From Schizochytrium sp. TIO01 (lineage: Eukaryota; Sar; Bigyra; Thraustochytrida; Thraustochytriidae), in the NCBI GenBank assembly GCA_004764695.1, contig SMSO01000014.1, forward strand, positions 1,005,148 to 1,069,147: a DNA stretch of 64,000 nt, read 5' to 3'. This document shows positions 46,452 to 57,432 of this stretch, one piece after another. Within the stretch, counting starts at the first letter, position 1. The number at the start of each line of letters is the position of its first letter. Under the pieces are notes generated by a model. The model was not told the origin of the DNA. It did not search any database and worked only from the letters and a program-made list of their open reading frames with translations. The position numbers and the translations under genes were made by a program.

Positions 46452-47408
46452 ACCTGATCAAGCAAAAAGAAAAATTGTACCTTTACATCTTAAAGCCCCC
46501 TTTTTATAAACTAGAACCCAATAGCTTCTCTTTATCATATCGTTCAATTTTCTTCCTGTGTGTGTTTGCCTTCTGTAGAAACCCATGCAAAGTAGTACAG
46601 CATAATAGGTAGGTACAAAGGTACAACAAACTTAAACCCTACACAAGATTCCTGCCCTTGTAGGCTGTATCAAAAAGCTCGTTGTTACAAAACTGATTGT
46701 TGTCAATCTGTCAATACAAACAATTAAATTCGCAGAAAAGCACCTTCGACGACGTGCCTACGAACCTAGTTAGTATCTACAAGACAGAATCCCAATGGCC
46801 CCAGCGCTACATAATATGCAACCCTTTGAGTGCTTACCCCATATGTACTGCAGCTTACTCTCACATAAATATCATTTCGCCAGCTACTTTTCGCAACCCG
46901 GACTTCTCATGTAAGGTAGCTCTCGCAGTGTGCACAAACTGGTCTCTCGCGGACCTCCATAACATCCTAGCGATAGCGTCCCCATGAAAACAAAAGCGCC
47001 ACCCAGCTAGCTCCCCATCATCGTCCTCTAGAGGTTGTACTTGAAGCTACCTCCATTCGCCCTTCTACTCACTGACTTGTTCCCAGCTCTCTGCTGGAAA
47101 GCTTTGATCGGAACCCCAACCACAAACGAGGCGTCGACCAGCAGAGTGAGCTAGCTAGTGACTGGCTAGTGTCCATGAAGATCGTGTCCATGCACATACC
47201 AAACTAGTGCTAGTGGTACCGGTAGCAAGCAATAGTAGCTGCGGTGCACACCCCTCATATTTGCTGCTTTCGGGACTACACTTTGGAAGTTCCACAGGTT
47301 CTTATCAAATGGGTGCCTCATTGTTGAGTGTAATATGCCAACAAAACTAAACTCAACCAAGAGACAAGCAGCTGGACGAGTGCACGCGAGGTTGACGAGG
47401 CTGCGAAG
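46452..47408. other. Intergenic region after the AP2 gene
   Basis: AT-leaning DNA with no repeat array and no recognised gene. A minus-strand frame at 47166-47678 overlaps the first exon of the next gene and is probably a shadow. Confidence 0.5.
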
Positions 47409-48723
47409 ATGACTTCGAGCAAGGAAGATGATCAACGATGGATGGATGGCCTCACGGAGGGCGAACTCCACCGACTCCGAAGTTTCCAGCTCAGTGGACG
47501 TATCAACGAGACTCTCATTGAAGGTAAGTGGATCGAGTTGAATCGAGCTGTACGCGCTCAAAAGGCCAACCAAGCACAGGGGGGAATAGCATCTTGAACA
47601 AGTTGCAAGTGCGTATCTAAAGAACAAAGGGTGTCTTGTACGGAAAGAGCGCGCTAGCTTCTGAGTGGGTTCCTTCATAGTATGGTATGCTCTTACAGCT
47701 TTACTCCAATCGATTTTCCCATGTTCTGTCTTGACACGTGCTCATGTGTGTGCTAAACTTTCCGCACAATCATTGAAAGGCAGGGCCGAGAACAGAACAG
47801 ATCAATCAGAGTGGACTAACAAACATACCTGATTGTTTTTCCTCTTCGAAATGATTTTTTTTTTTTGCATTATTATGGTCAGGCGTGGACTTCTTTACGG
47901 ACTTGGCCTTTGTGGCCACCCTCTATATCTTTAGCTTGCCATCCGAAACCGGAAACTATTTCTTAGACACATTGGCAGAAACGGTGGCTACCCCAGGCTC
48001 AGAACCTCGCGATTTGGCTTTCTTTAATCGCCTTTTCTGGGTTGGTGCAATGACGATGCTCTTGAACATCTGCATTCGTATTGGTATTTGGATTCAACAA
48101 TGGGTAAAGTATAAAGAGTACATCACTACTCGTCGCGACTACTTTCTCTTTGCATCTGTACTTCCTGTCATTTTGGTTGAGCCCCATAATGGTCTCCTTT
48201 ACGTTACTCGTATTCTTCGAACCAAAAGTGAACCGCTTACTGAATACCAATACAATTCGCGCGAGGTTAAAATTAACGCGTTTATGCTTCTGCTCGAGGA
48301 TGTCCCTCAAGTAAGTTTAACCAGTGCACCATTCACAAAATAATCGGTATTCGCGTCTCTTTATAATTATTGCGCTGAACAAAAGGTCTTGAACAAAGGA
48401 AAGCTAACACACGCCTTTCATACGCTGACAGTTTATTGTTCAAGTCATCTTTTGGTTTAATGTGAAGAAGGGTGGTCTCACAGTCACGTAAGTCTTACGA
48501 TGAATTTCACTCGTTTTGAGATTCAACTTTGACCTTAGAATTGTATCCTCACGAAATGCTTGCTATTCTTGTTATTTTATACAGATGGTACCTTACAACA
48601 GTTGTCTCTGTCCTCAAGCTTTTGGCTGCAGGAACTGCAATTCTTGTTACATTATTTCAACTTCGTTCAATGAAGAAAACCTCAGCTACTCAGATCTCTG
48701 CAAAGACAGCAGAAGATGCATGA
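47409..48723 (+). CDS. Small multi-pass membrane protein, four exons (245 residues)
   Basis: Not recognised with certainty. Exons: 47409-47523, 47883-48310, 48432-48487 and 48585-48723. Donors are GTAAGT in all three introns, and acceptors are GGTCAG, TGACAG and ATACAG. Intron lengths are 359, 121 and 97. The splice joins keep frame (total 738 bases including TGA). The product starts MTSSKEDD. It has about five hydrophobic segments (VDFFTDLAFVATLYIF, FWVGAMTMLLNICIRIGIW, YFLFASVLPVIL, FIVQVIFWF and TVVSVLKLLAAGTAILVTLF), an LLEDVPQ motif across the exon 2/3 border (residues 175-181, Glu177), and a polar tail. The FTDL and EDVPQ motifs recall XK-related-type membrane proteins, but the match is too loose to name. 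It is the only gene in the window with several introns. Confidence 0.8.
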
Positions 48724-49618
48724 CCAAATTACCTTCCTCAGTTTCCCTTTCATTTTTATGAAATAATTAAATAATTTCTTGCTATGTTGTTGTTCTTTAT
48801 GTGTTTCCATACTCCTTACAAACCAACTTTCCCCATATAAAGCTTCGTTCAGAGAATTTGTCTTTTCAGGATAATATTCGCTGGACTTTGATCAGCACTT
48901 ACGCCTAAACAGTATTATGAATAATTACTTGGTGACAAACCTGCAGGTGACTAATCCTCCATGCTTTCGATATTTAGAGCTCGTTCTATTTGCTGGTATA
49001 TTAATATATAAATTGTAGGAATAGCTTTACCATTGCTCTCGCCATGTTTTAAACAAGCAAGCTCATGGTCTGATTGATCTTATTACAACGTACTACCTAA
49101 CCTTTCAGGTGCTACTAGTCCAATTATAATTTCTAACCAACTACTAGTCTCCTTGCATATGTTTCTCTTTCATAATATCCTTTCCTTCGTGGTAGGGAAC
49201 ACAGGGAACTTATCTGGCTGGCTCAGAGCTCATAGTAAAAGAATCTCAAACTCTCACTTCATCGCAACTCAGTCCTTTAAACTACACTTAAATTCATGGT
49301 AACCCCCCCCCAAAAAAAGCCAAACCTTCAAGCTACTCATTAGTTGACTAAAGTAACCAAACTATCAAGCAAGGAATCTAAATCTGCAGAGTTCATTTCG
49401 TCATTTGCACATTTCTCGTTGGCAATGGTAAATTAGCATACTAATACATAAAAGTGGAAACTTGGCATATTAATACTCAAAGTTTATTCTGCTTAGTAAT
49501 AACGAGACGCTCCGTTTGGTTGGCGACTGGTTCTGCGAGCACGAAAAAGTATTGGTAAAGCAGCAAAGTTCGAGGCCTCTTCGCGTGGCGAGAGAAGCGG
49601 TCGAGAAGGTTGGCTGCA
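48724..49618. other. Intergenic region before UTP13
   Basis: About 900 bases, AT-rich, with a C8-A7 homopolymer junction near 49304-49318. No gene or repeat array seen. Confidence 0.5.
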
Positions 49619-52336
49619 ATGGACGTCCAGGAGGATGTGGACGCAGGTTCCGAGGCCACGTGGCGTGTGAGCGCAAGCCACAATGGTGTGTATATGGGTG
49701 GCAAGCTTGCGTTTTCTGAAGACGGCCGATGGTTTGCAAGCATGTTCGAGGCAAATGTCTCCTTCGTGGAAGCCGCGACAGGTCGTCTTCTTTTCAGGCT
49801 GCAGCGCGAACCAGAGAATGACGATGAAGCTGAGTCCATGGAACGTATTACGACCTTTGCTCTTCACCCAGACGGCAATGAGATTGTGACCGCGAGCGAT
49901 AACCAGCTTATCCGATGCTGGAGTTTCCGCGACGCGCTTGCCGAGGCCCTCGGCACCCTCGACCCAAGCTCCTCCGATACCCAGGAGAGCGCAGCCTCTG
50001 GCAACTCTGCTGATCAGAGTGGGCGTAATTTTGCAGCTGCGAAGACATGGAGACCTGAGATGACCCGGTCTTGGCGTGGCCACGAAGGACCTATCACCTG
50101 CGCCGACTTCCACACTCAAGGAGACCTCTTTGCAACAGGCAGTAGCGATCGTACCGTCAAGGTCTGGAGTATGTCTGGTGGCTACTGCACGCATAACTTT
50201 AGGGCTCATACTGGGGTTATTACTTTTGTGGGATTCCACCCCAGGGGAGGCACGCTCAAACTCGCTTCAGGAGACAGCTCTGGTGGCGCACATGTTTGGG
50301 ATTTGATGGCACAAACCGACGAAGAGCACGCAAAGGGTGCACACATTGCTCTTAAAAACCATGTTTCAGCGATCTCGGCTGTAGAATTTACCCCTGACGG
50401 CAGGTACGTTGTTACTGCCAGTAGGGACAAGGTACTCTGCGTGTGGGACAAGAGCGGCAAGATGGTCAAGTCACTTGCGGTTCTCGAGGCCGTTGAGGGC
50501 CTCCAGGTGCTGCCTGTGAATGAAACCGGGCTCATTAAGGGACAACATGAACAGACCAAGGGAAAGGAAGCAGGGTATGCAATTGCAATTGCCGGAAGCA
50601 AGGGCATAGTTCGCATGTACAACTTTGTGCCAGCGACCAAGAGCAGGGATGCGAGCATGACAATGTTTGCGTCGGAGGAAAACCTGGCAGTGCAACACGA
50701 ACTCACAGGACTATTTATTCGCAAAGTTCCTGAAAACAACGCAGTGCAGCTGGTGACTGCCACCTTCGACAACTTGATCATTTACATCAACCCCAAAACT
50801 CTGAAGCGTGAGAGACAGCTCATCGGCTTCAACGACGAAATCCTTGATCTGCGCGCACTGCCCGGTCGCCGTGTTGTCATGGCTACAAACGCCGATTATG
50901 CCGCCATTGTCAACCTTGACACCTTTGATAGCAAACTCTTAGTTGGCCACAAAGCTGCCGTACTTTCCGTCGATGTCTCCCCGCGACATGGTTACGTGGT
51001 GACTGGTTCTAAGGACAATACCATCCGCGTCTTCAATGTGGAAACTGGCGAGTGCATTGCCTCGGGCGAAGGCCATACCGAAGCAGTTGCGTCAGTTCGT
51101 TTTCTCCAGCTTGACGAGACTGTTCTGGAGCGCCTGCAGGCAAAGTCTGTCGGAAATAAACGCCAACGTGTGGAGCCTGCTGATGAGCCCGCCGCAGCTG
51201 GTGCTCACAAATTGTCTCCACCGGTTATTGCATCTGGTGGTGCTGATAAGAGTCTTAAGTTTTGGTCTATCGAAACCAGACGTGTGGCCCAAGCTTTGGT
51301 CTGCAAACATACCGAGATTGCTCATGAAAAGGCAATCAACGCACTCGCAACGAGCCCGAACAAGGCCCTCGTTGCCACCGGATCGCAGGATCGCACCATT
51401 AAACTATGGGCACCTGAGGGCTTTGAACTTCGAGGTGTCCTTCGCGGTCATAAGCGCGGCATTTGGGATCTTGCCTTCTCTCCCGTTGAGCGCTGCTTGG
51501 CTTCTGCGTCTGCAGACAAGACCATCCGCATTTGGAGCATTGGTGAAATGACTTGCCTCTCTGTTTTGGAGGGCCATGCCACTTCCGTGCTTCGTCTCCA
51601 GTACCTTGTAGGGGGGCAACAGATTGCTTCAGCTGCTTCTAATGGTGTAATGAAGGTTTGGTCCCTGCGGAAGGGTGAATGCACAGGAACTATGGAACAC
51701 CACGACGATAAGGTCTGGGCTCTCACAGCTGTCCCATATGAAGATAGTCCTGTCCCTGAGGGTCCGGATGGCGCTGCCGATGCCGCACTTGAACAACCGC
51801 GTACTCTCGAGCTTGTTTCTGGAGGCTCGGACTCTCGTCTCGTGCTATGGAAGGACTTCTCTGAGCAGTTGAACAAGGAAGCGATGGCTAGGGATGAAGA
51901 GAGGCTCCTCAAAGAGCAGGAGCTCTATACCAGTCTACGCCGCAGAGATTACTTCCGTGCTGCTTTGCGTGCTCTTGAGTTGAATCATCAGCACCAACTT
52001 CGCACTACTCTCGAGACCATGCTTACGGTTGCCAAGTCACCTGAGGATCCAGTCTCGATTACTAGTTTTGTTAAAGCCCTCGATCGCCAGCAGCTCTTTC
52101 GGTGCTGGGAATTAGCACGGGACTGGAACATGTACGCTCGAAACGCCGTGGTTGCCCATGCGCTCTTGGAGGCCCTCCTTACTGTGGAAGTGCCTCTTGC
52201 CTCCACCGCGAAGGCTCAGTCAATTCTTGACCCTACACTTTCCTACAGTGAACGCCACTTCCAGCGCCTTGACCGTTTGGCCAAGGATTCCTACTTATTA
52301 GATCATGCGCTATCTTGCATGGACCATCTCGAGTAA
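49619..52336 (+). CDS. UTP13/TBL3-type WD40 protein of the SSU processome (UTP-B complex)
   Basis: 905 residues from the ATG at 49619; an open TTG codon lies three codons upstream. It would act in the nucleolus in 18S pre-rRNA processing as part of UTP-B. WD40 repeats fill about residues 15-745 as two beta-propellers, visible as repeated motifs ending in GSSDRTVKVWS, ASRDKVLCVWD, GSKDNTIRVFN, GSQDRTIKLWA, ASADKTIRIWS and AASNGVMKVWS. The C-terminal 140 or so residues, from LLKEQELYTSLRRRDYF onward, are helical and match the Utp13 C-terminal domain, which separates this family from other WD40 proteins such as PWP2. Length is close to the 800-900 of yeast and human relatives. The gene is uninterrupted and converges with the next gene on the minus strand (438 bases apart). 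Two low-complexity insertions (around residues 110-135 and 500-530) are poor in motif but in frame. Confidence 0.93.
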   Translation: MDVQEDVDAGSEATWRVSASHNGVYMGGKLAFSEDGRWFASMFEANVSFVEAATGRLLFRLQREPENDDEAESMERITTFALHPDGNEIVTASDNQLIRCWSFRDALAEALGTLDPSSSDTQESAASGNSADQSGRNFAAAKTWRPEMTRSWRGHEGPITCADFHTQGDLFATGSSDRTVKVWSMSGGYCTHNFRAHTGVITFVGFHPRGGTLKLASGDSSGGAHVWDLMAQTDEEHAKGAHIALKNHVSAISAVEFTPDGRYVVTASRDKVLCVWDKSGKMVKSLAVLEAVEGLQVLPVNETGLIKGQHEQTKGKEAGYAIAIAGSKGIVRMYNFVPATKSRDASMTMFASEENLAVQHELTGLFIRKVPENNAVQLVTATFDNLIIYINPKTLKRERQLIGFNDEILDLRALPGRRVVMATNADYAAIVNLDTFDSKLLVGHKAAVLSVDVSPRHGYVVTGSKDNTIRVFNVETGECIASGEGHTEAVASVRFLQLDETVLERLQAKSVGNKRQRVEPADEPAAAGAHKLSPPVIASGGADKSLKFWSIETRRVAQALVCKHTEIAHEKAINALATSPNKALVATGSQDRTIKLWAPEGFELRGVLRGHKRGIWDLAFSPVERCLASASADKTIRIWSIGEMTCLSVLEGHATSVLRLQYLVGGQQIASAASNGVMKVWSLRKGECTGTMEHHDDKVWALTAVPYEDSPVPEGPDGAADAALEQPRTLELVSGGSDSRLVLWKDFSEQLNKEAMARDEERLLKEQELYTSLRRRDYFRAALRALELNHQHQLRTTLETMLTVAKSPEDPVSITSFVKALDRQQLFRCWELARDWNMYARNAVVAHALLEALLTVEVPLASTAKAQSILDPTLSYSERHFQRLDRLAKDSYLLDHALSCMDHLE

Positions 52337-52774
52337 AACTTAGCAACTATCCAACCTTCATTAGACTACAAACACTTCATCCTTAACTTTTGCATACAAA
52401 TACTTCAATCCTTTGCTGACAACTTCCTAGTTTGTTGCATCAATTATTGTTTTCACAAACACTCAGTCTCTGAGAATAGCGCGCTCGATGGGAAATACAC
52501 AACTTACCTTCATCTTTTCACTTAGCTGAAGCTTGTTTACATATTTTGATTTTAATAATTTATTTATTTGGTGGGGGGGGGCTAACAAACACATATTGTC
52601 AAGAGAATAAACGATGATATATTCATATAGACTAACTTATATCCATATAGATGCCATTGCCAACGGAGACTGATGAACAAAATCATTGTCATGGTGGAAG
52701 GAAAGATAATCGGGATTGATTCGTATCCGAATAATAATGTGTCTTTTAATTTTGTACTCAATTAATTAAATTCA
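52337..52774. other. Convergent 3' flanks of UTP13 and the coiled-coil gene
   Basis: Holds a G8 run (about 52572-52580) and an AATAAA at 52606, about 270 bases after the UTP13 stop. It has no gene. Confidence 0.5.
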
Positions 52775-53956
52775 TTACAATTGTAGCGCGGTTGTGGGCT
52801 CGAGATCTTCATATTGTCGAAAATCACTTTCATCATCCTCTCCCTCATCATCCAATAGGCCTTCGTCATCATCGTCTTCATCACCATCGGGGTCATAAGG
52901 TCCTTCCTCGCGGCCGTAGTAGTACTCATCATCATCTGCATTTTCTCCGCCCTCCTCCACGAAGCCATCCACATGCTCTTCATATGAGTCAAGGTGCTCA
53001 TATGTTGGACCTGGGTAATAAAATGAAGAACCATTTGCAAGCGCTGTAGTGCTGTCGGTATCATCTGGATTGGAAGCAGCAGAGAAGCTTCGCGCGGGAA
53101 AGAACTGTTGCATATAATTAACTTGGCCCCGTAGTGTGTGATTCTCAGCTTCAAGATTCATTGCATATTCTTGCAAGACGTCAAACTTTGCGCTCTGTGT
53201 ACTGACCTCCTCCTTTAACGATGCAAACATGTCTCGTAGACTAACAAGAGCACTTTTCAAGCGTTGGTTTTGCTTCTCTAGTTCGTCAATTTTTTGTTGC
53301 GAGGCAACATTAGCATCTACCTGTGCTTGCTGAGAACTAGCCAGCTTGCGTACTTTGACCGCATCAAACAGTTCCTCAACAGGAGAAGCACCTCTAGCGC
53401 GAATAGCAGCAGCCTTTGCCATAGCTATGTCATCAACATCAAGCTCAGTATCAGATTCAGCCTGGATTTCGGATTCACGCAGAATTTGATTCTTCACTGC
53501 AAATGCGGGCCCAGCATAGCTGGGGAGGACCGCCTTTGCCCAAGAATGTTGCATGCCGACAAACGAATACGGAAACTCACGCGTCTGTTGCGAGTTTTGC
53601 ATAATTGTGCCATTCTGTAACACTCGAAAGGGCTCTTGTGGTTGATGTTGCTGCTGCTGTTGCCGCTCCTGCATAAATCGAATTTGCGACGAGTCATTCA
53701 TATAATTCTCTTGGGGTAGAGTTTGACCTTCATCTTGAGCATAAGCGTATCGCGAAAGTTGATGTTGGGAGTCTATGGCTGAAAGTTGCTGCTGCTGCTG
53801 TTGCTGCTGCATGAGCATCTGTTGCCGTTGCTGCTGCTCTTGGAGAACCCGGAATGCCTGCTGTGACGCATCAGCTGCTGGCGTGAATGGTGTTTGCCGC
53901 TGCTGTGAAGACTGTTGCAGAAACGAGGGTATACCAAAGCCCGTCGTGGACTGCAT
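52775..53956 (-). CDS. Gln-rich, coiled-coil, acidic-tail protein of unknown function
   Basis: 393 residues from an ATG at 53956. Residues 1-130 are Gln-rich, with tracts at about 40-57 and 97-104. A coiled coil spans about 213-285, with heptad-like Leu/Ile spacing in IDELEKQNQRLKSALVSL and LEAENHTLRGQV. The tail (about 326-386) is almost all Asp/Glu with Tyr and Gly. The coiled coil looks like a leucine zipper, but no clear basic region precedes it, so it is not called bZIP. The protein has the layout of a nuclear or scaffold adaptor, which is inference. There is no intron and no homologue I can name. It is divergent from the ankyrin gene (about 1.5 kb apart). Confidence 0.75.
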   Translation of the reverse strand: MQSTTGFGIPSFLQQSSQQRQTPFTPAADASQQAFRVLQEQQQRQQMLMQQQQQQQQLSAIDSQHQLSRYAYAQDEGQTLPQENYMNDSSQIRFMQERQQQQQHQPQEPFRVLQNGTIMQNSQQTREFPYSFVGMQHSWAKAVLPSYAGPAFAVKNQILRESEIQAESDTELDVDDIAMAKAAAIRARGASPVEELFDAVKVRKLASSQQAQVDANVASQQKIDELEKQNQRLKSALVSLRDMFASLKEEVSTQSAKFDVLQEYAMNLEAENHTLRGQVNYMQQFFPARSFSAASNPDDTDSTTALANGSSFYYPGPTYEHLDSYEEHVDGFVEEGGENADDDEYYYGREEGPYDPDGDEDDDDEGLLDDEGEDDESDFRQYEDLEPTTALQL

Positions 53957-55440
53957 TTTGCCTCAAAGAGGTGGCACCTGCAAGCTTCCACGTTTCTAAG
54001 CCCCGCACAAGGTTTCAGTCTACAGCTGTCTCGAGCACAAACCTTGATGGTACAAGGCACTGCTCGCAAGGCACTGGGAAGTGGTGGTAACGCAGAGAAT
54101 CGAGTGAACGAACGAACGAAGGAAACAAGGTACAACTTGAACGAGGTCGGGCGCAGCAGCCTGTGCTGACAGCTCGATCACAGGTGCCGGCCCAAAGAGG
54201 GCCTGGCAGCCGCCGCTACGCCCCGAACGACGGCTAGGCGCCGGCGAATGCCTCGAGAAACGGCGCTGGTGGATTTGGAGATTGCAGTTTTCATTCGTTC
54301 AATTGTTCTTTCTTGATTTCTTTTGTTGAGTGCTTTTATTTTGTATGTACGCTTCTTATAGCTAATACTTGGACAGAAAAAGAGAATCAAGCATTCAATC
54401 TCTTTGGGTGTATCGTCAATTCTGCTCCATAAGCTCACCTCCTTTTCAATTTTCTTATATACGATAGGTTTTGCTGTCTTACCTCATTTGGTTCGTGTTG
54501 ACCTTCGTAGACCACTGGCGAGAGCGAGATGATTCGCTTTCATCCCGTGATCTGATGGCCTTATTTTGACTCACCTTCACAGTGTTTTAATTCATGTTCT
54601 TAAAGTGATTTCTTTCTTTCTTTCGAAGGGTGGCTAATAGGATGTAATAAGAGAGACGGTATTTATGACTTTTTAGTTTCTAAAAAGGAAAGAAATAAAG
54701 AATGAGTGTTGGTGGTGGCGGCGGTGGCGATGTTAACACTGCTGCCATTGCTCCTTCACGAGGAAGTTAGACATGGAAAGGGTCATTCAGAATAGCTCCG
54801 GTAGTTCTGTATAATTTGTTCGGGAGCTTTGAGTCTGGACAGAACTATAAAGTTAGTTACCTGTTGCGAAAGTTTTAGAGACATAGTGGAATTACATACA
54901 AGAGAACCCGTTACGCTGCTACATGAAAGAATAAAATCGGAAACTAGAGGATGAGATGCAATTTTTGGAGGCCAAATGGAGATCGCCACATCACTCAAAG
55001 CAGAGGAATGTATTTGAGGCAACACAGAATCCTCGTCATCAGCATCGTGTTTTCTCTGGTTACAATGTACAAGAAATTTCAGGATGTCCTGAACTACTAG
55101 ACCATAATAGGACGCGAGGGTGTGCAAAGCAGTTCGCAGGGTAGTACACGTTCCCTATAATGTTACCAAAGTCCAATTCTGCAGTGCCCGCGGCGTGGCT
55201 AGGTGAACATGGAACACAGCCAGGACCTCGGGGCCGACGAAAGGCTATTGGACGAGTAAAGCGTAATCAGCGAGGCTTGCCAGCTTCATTCAGTCTCGCC
55301 CGGCCTTTATCGAAGCAAGTGTAAGCCTAGCTAGCTAGCCACGTACGTGCGGCGTTGTAAATTAGTGCACTCAAACAGCTGTCTCTGGAAGATATCGCCA
55401 GAATTACAGCGTGACATCAAGCTCACAACTGACTACGAGA
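53957..55440. other. Divergent upstream region of the coiled-coil and ankyrin genes
   Basis: About 1.5 kb. It has GAAC runs near 54100-54120, a short (GTGGCG)n-like run at about 54708-54730, and small frames without known motifs, including one of about 114 codons on the minus strand (54783-55127) that lacks an ATG start. An in-frame TAG at 55363 shows that the ankyrin protein starts at 55441. Confidence 0.5.
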
Positions 55441-57432
55441 ATGGGAGCGGGAGGTTCCGTACCAGCTGTGCCGGAAGCGGCTGATGAGAAGGAGCTCCAT
55501 GAAGCACTCATGAACAAATTTGCAGCACTGAAACTAAAGGATGAGAACGCAGAATTGCCAGAGACCTTGCCAGAGACGCTAAAGGAGTGCTTGGAAACGC
55601 CTGCGCCCGGTGCCGATGCGAGCGAACTTGCTCGAAAGGCGTATGCTTCACTTGCAGAGACCCTAGAAGATAAACTTGAAGATTACCAAACTCCTGAAAT
55701 TGAAACTGCCCTCAAAGCCCTGCCCGACGCAATGGATGCCATGGTTTATCAACACGAGAGGTGGCCTGTGCTAATTGACCCTAGTGGACAAGGATCTCGA
55801 TTTATGAGGTATCAGCGGGGTACTTTTCTGCTTGCGCAGAACCCTGCGGACATGAGCAACGAAAATCTCCGTCGGACCTTGGTTGGCGCTCTTCAACACG
55901 GTGCCTATATGATGATCAACTTTGACGATAAAGAAAAGATGGACCTCGATGAATACTATGAAGATGGGTACTTTCCTCGCGATGTGCTTCAAAAAATCAA
56001 ACTCTTTCAGGACTCTGTATGGAAGCCCCTTTTGCGGCCAAAGCAAGGCGATCCAGAACCGGACGTTTTCCAGCTCAAGGATGACTTCAAATTCGTCATC
56101 ATGACTTCACATGAAGCAGTTGGGCGTGAATTTGCTATGAAAAATGGCATGGGAATCATCACTGTTTTAGACCCTAATGATCCAAACAATGCAAAGAAGG
56201 GCCCTGCACGCCGTGGTCAAGATGCAAGTTCTGATGAAATTGCAGCTGCATTTGGAGCACGCGATGTTCACCGCAACTCGCTCAAACTAGTAGAGGCTGC
56301 TTTCGATGGAGAATGGGATGTTATTCAGGAGGAGATCGATCGAGGCTATTCCTTTGACTCTGAGGATATTCATCAACATACTGCACTGTCGGAGGCAGCA
56401 TGTCAGGGTCACAACGAAATTTGTATCAAGCTCCTAAATCTCGGTGCGGACCCTAACGCTCAAAATGATACTGGTCGTTCGCCCATGTACCGCGCTGCAT
56501 ACAATGGTCACCTCGAAACTGTCAAACTTTTACTTTCAAAGGGAGGAGACCCTCGTCTTGCATCAGGAATGGAAACGCCCTTCGATGTTGCCAAAACAGA
56601 TGAAGTTCGTGAGCTGCTTGAGTCCTGGGATATTGCAGAAACAGAGAGACTGATTGCAGAGCGCGCAAAAGAAGCAGAACGACTCCTCGAAGAACGTCTC
56701 ACTACAGCTGCAGAACGTGATGCATATGCTCGTGAGAAGATCCGTGTTGAGTTAGTGGGCCTTGCCATGGAAAACAAAACTCAAGAGTTGAAGGATCGTC
56801 TGCAGGAGCTGGCCGAAGAAGCCATGGAGCACAACGAACGTCCACGTGGCTGCGCAGAAGTTCGCGACAACCGAGGAATGACCCTTTTACTTATTGCTGT
56901 CAGCAATGGATTCGAAGAGATGGTTAATCTATTGTTAAGTCATTACAATACGTTTGATCCAGAATTCGACAAGGTGGAACGGAAGGTCTTTTTTGCAAGT
57001 ATTAAAGCTCGCGAAGCCAAAGGTTGGAATGCATGCGCTTTAGCAGTTTTCCATGATCAGAAGAGAATTTTGCAGAGGCTTCTGGACGAAGGTTGCGATC
57101 CATATGTGAAGAATGCTTATAACAAGAATGCATTTGATCTCGCCCAAGACGATAAGGACGCAGCCCGAAAAGTCACTGTGGATCGCGCAGAAATTCGTGG
57201 AGTCTTGCTAGACTGGGAAAAGTTGCAGAATCCGCGAGCTGCAGCAATTCGAGCCAAAGAGGAACACGAAGCTGAAGAGGTAGCAACAAAGAAGGAAAAG
57301 GGAGAAGAAAATAAGGATGGAGCTAAAAAGAAAGGTGCCAAAGCAGCTACTGCTGCATCTGGAGACAACAAGTCTGGCAAAGCAAAATCTGGTGGTGGTC
57401 CTGCCAAGAAGAAGAAGGGTGGAAAGAAATAA
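55441..57432 (+). CDS. Ankyrin-repeat protein with a dynein heavy-chain AAA5-like segment, probably N-myristoylated
   Basis: 663 residues from the ATG at 55441, the first after an in-frame TAG; the open GTG at 55411 is not needed. The N-terminus MGAGGS fits an N-myristoylation signal (Gly2, Ser6). Residues about 107-240 carry RWPVLIDPSGQGS (107-119), followed by a NENLRRTLVGALQHGAYMM helix and DDFKFVIMTS. This order is that of the AAA5 region of dynein heavy chains, whose known motif is RWPLMIDPQGQA. Ankyrin repeats follow at about 311-395 (HTALSEAACQGH, GRSPMYRAAYNGH). Then comes a charged helix (about 398-470) with coiled-coil character, a second ankyrin cluster (about 475-575) and a Lys/Ala/Gly-rich basic tail (KKKKGGKK at the end). 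It may link membrane and cytoskeleton, which is inference; the dynein-like part alone lacks the other AAA modules, so it is not a motor. Related ankyrin proteins (IQANK1-like) exist in flagellates. Confidence 0.85.
   Translation: MGAGGSVPAVPEAADEKELHEALMNKFAALKLKDENAELPETLPETLKECLETPAPGADASELARKAYASLAETLEDKLEDYQTPEIETALKALPDAMDAMVYQHERWPVLIDPSGQGSRFMRYQRGTFLLAQNPADMSNENLRRTLVGALQHGAYMMINFDDKEKMDLDEYYEDGYFPRDVLQKIKLFQDSVWKPLLRPKQGDPEPDVFQLKDDFKFVIMTSHEAVGREFAMKNGMGIITVLDPNDPNNAKKGPARRGQDASSDEIAAAFGARDVHRNSLKLVEAAFDGEWDVIQEEIDRGYSFDSEDIHQHTALSEAACQGHNEICIKLLNLGADPNAQNDTGRSPMYRAAYNGHLETVKLLLSKGGDPRLASGMETPFDVAKTDEVRELLESWDIAETERLIAERAKEAERLLEERLTTAAERDAYAREKIRVELVGLAMENKTQELKDRLQELAEEAMEHNERPRGCAEVRDNRGMTLLLIAVSNGFEEMVNLLLSHYNTFDPEFDKVERKVFFASIKAREAKGWNACALAVFHDQKRILQRLLDEGCDPYVKNAYNKNAFDLAQDDKDAARKVTVDRAEIRGVLLDWEKLQNPRAAAIRAKEEHEAEEVATKKEKGEENKDGAKKKGAKAATAASGDNKSGKAKSGGGPAKKKKGGKK

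Noticed and set aside
54783-55127. 114-codon minus-strand frame upstream of the ankyrin gene
   Set aside because: It has no ATG near its start and no recognised domain; it lies in the divergent promoter region.
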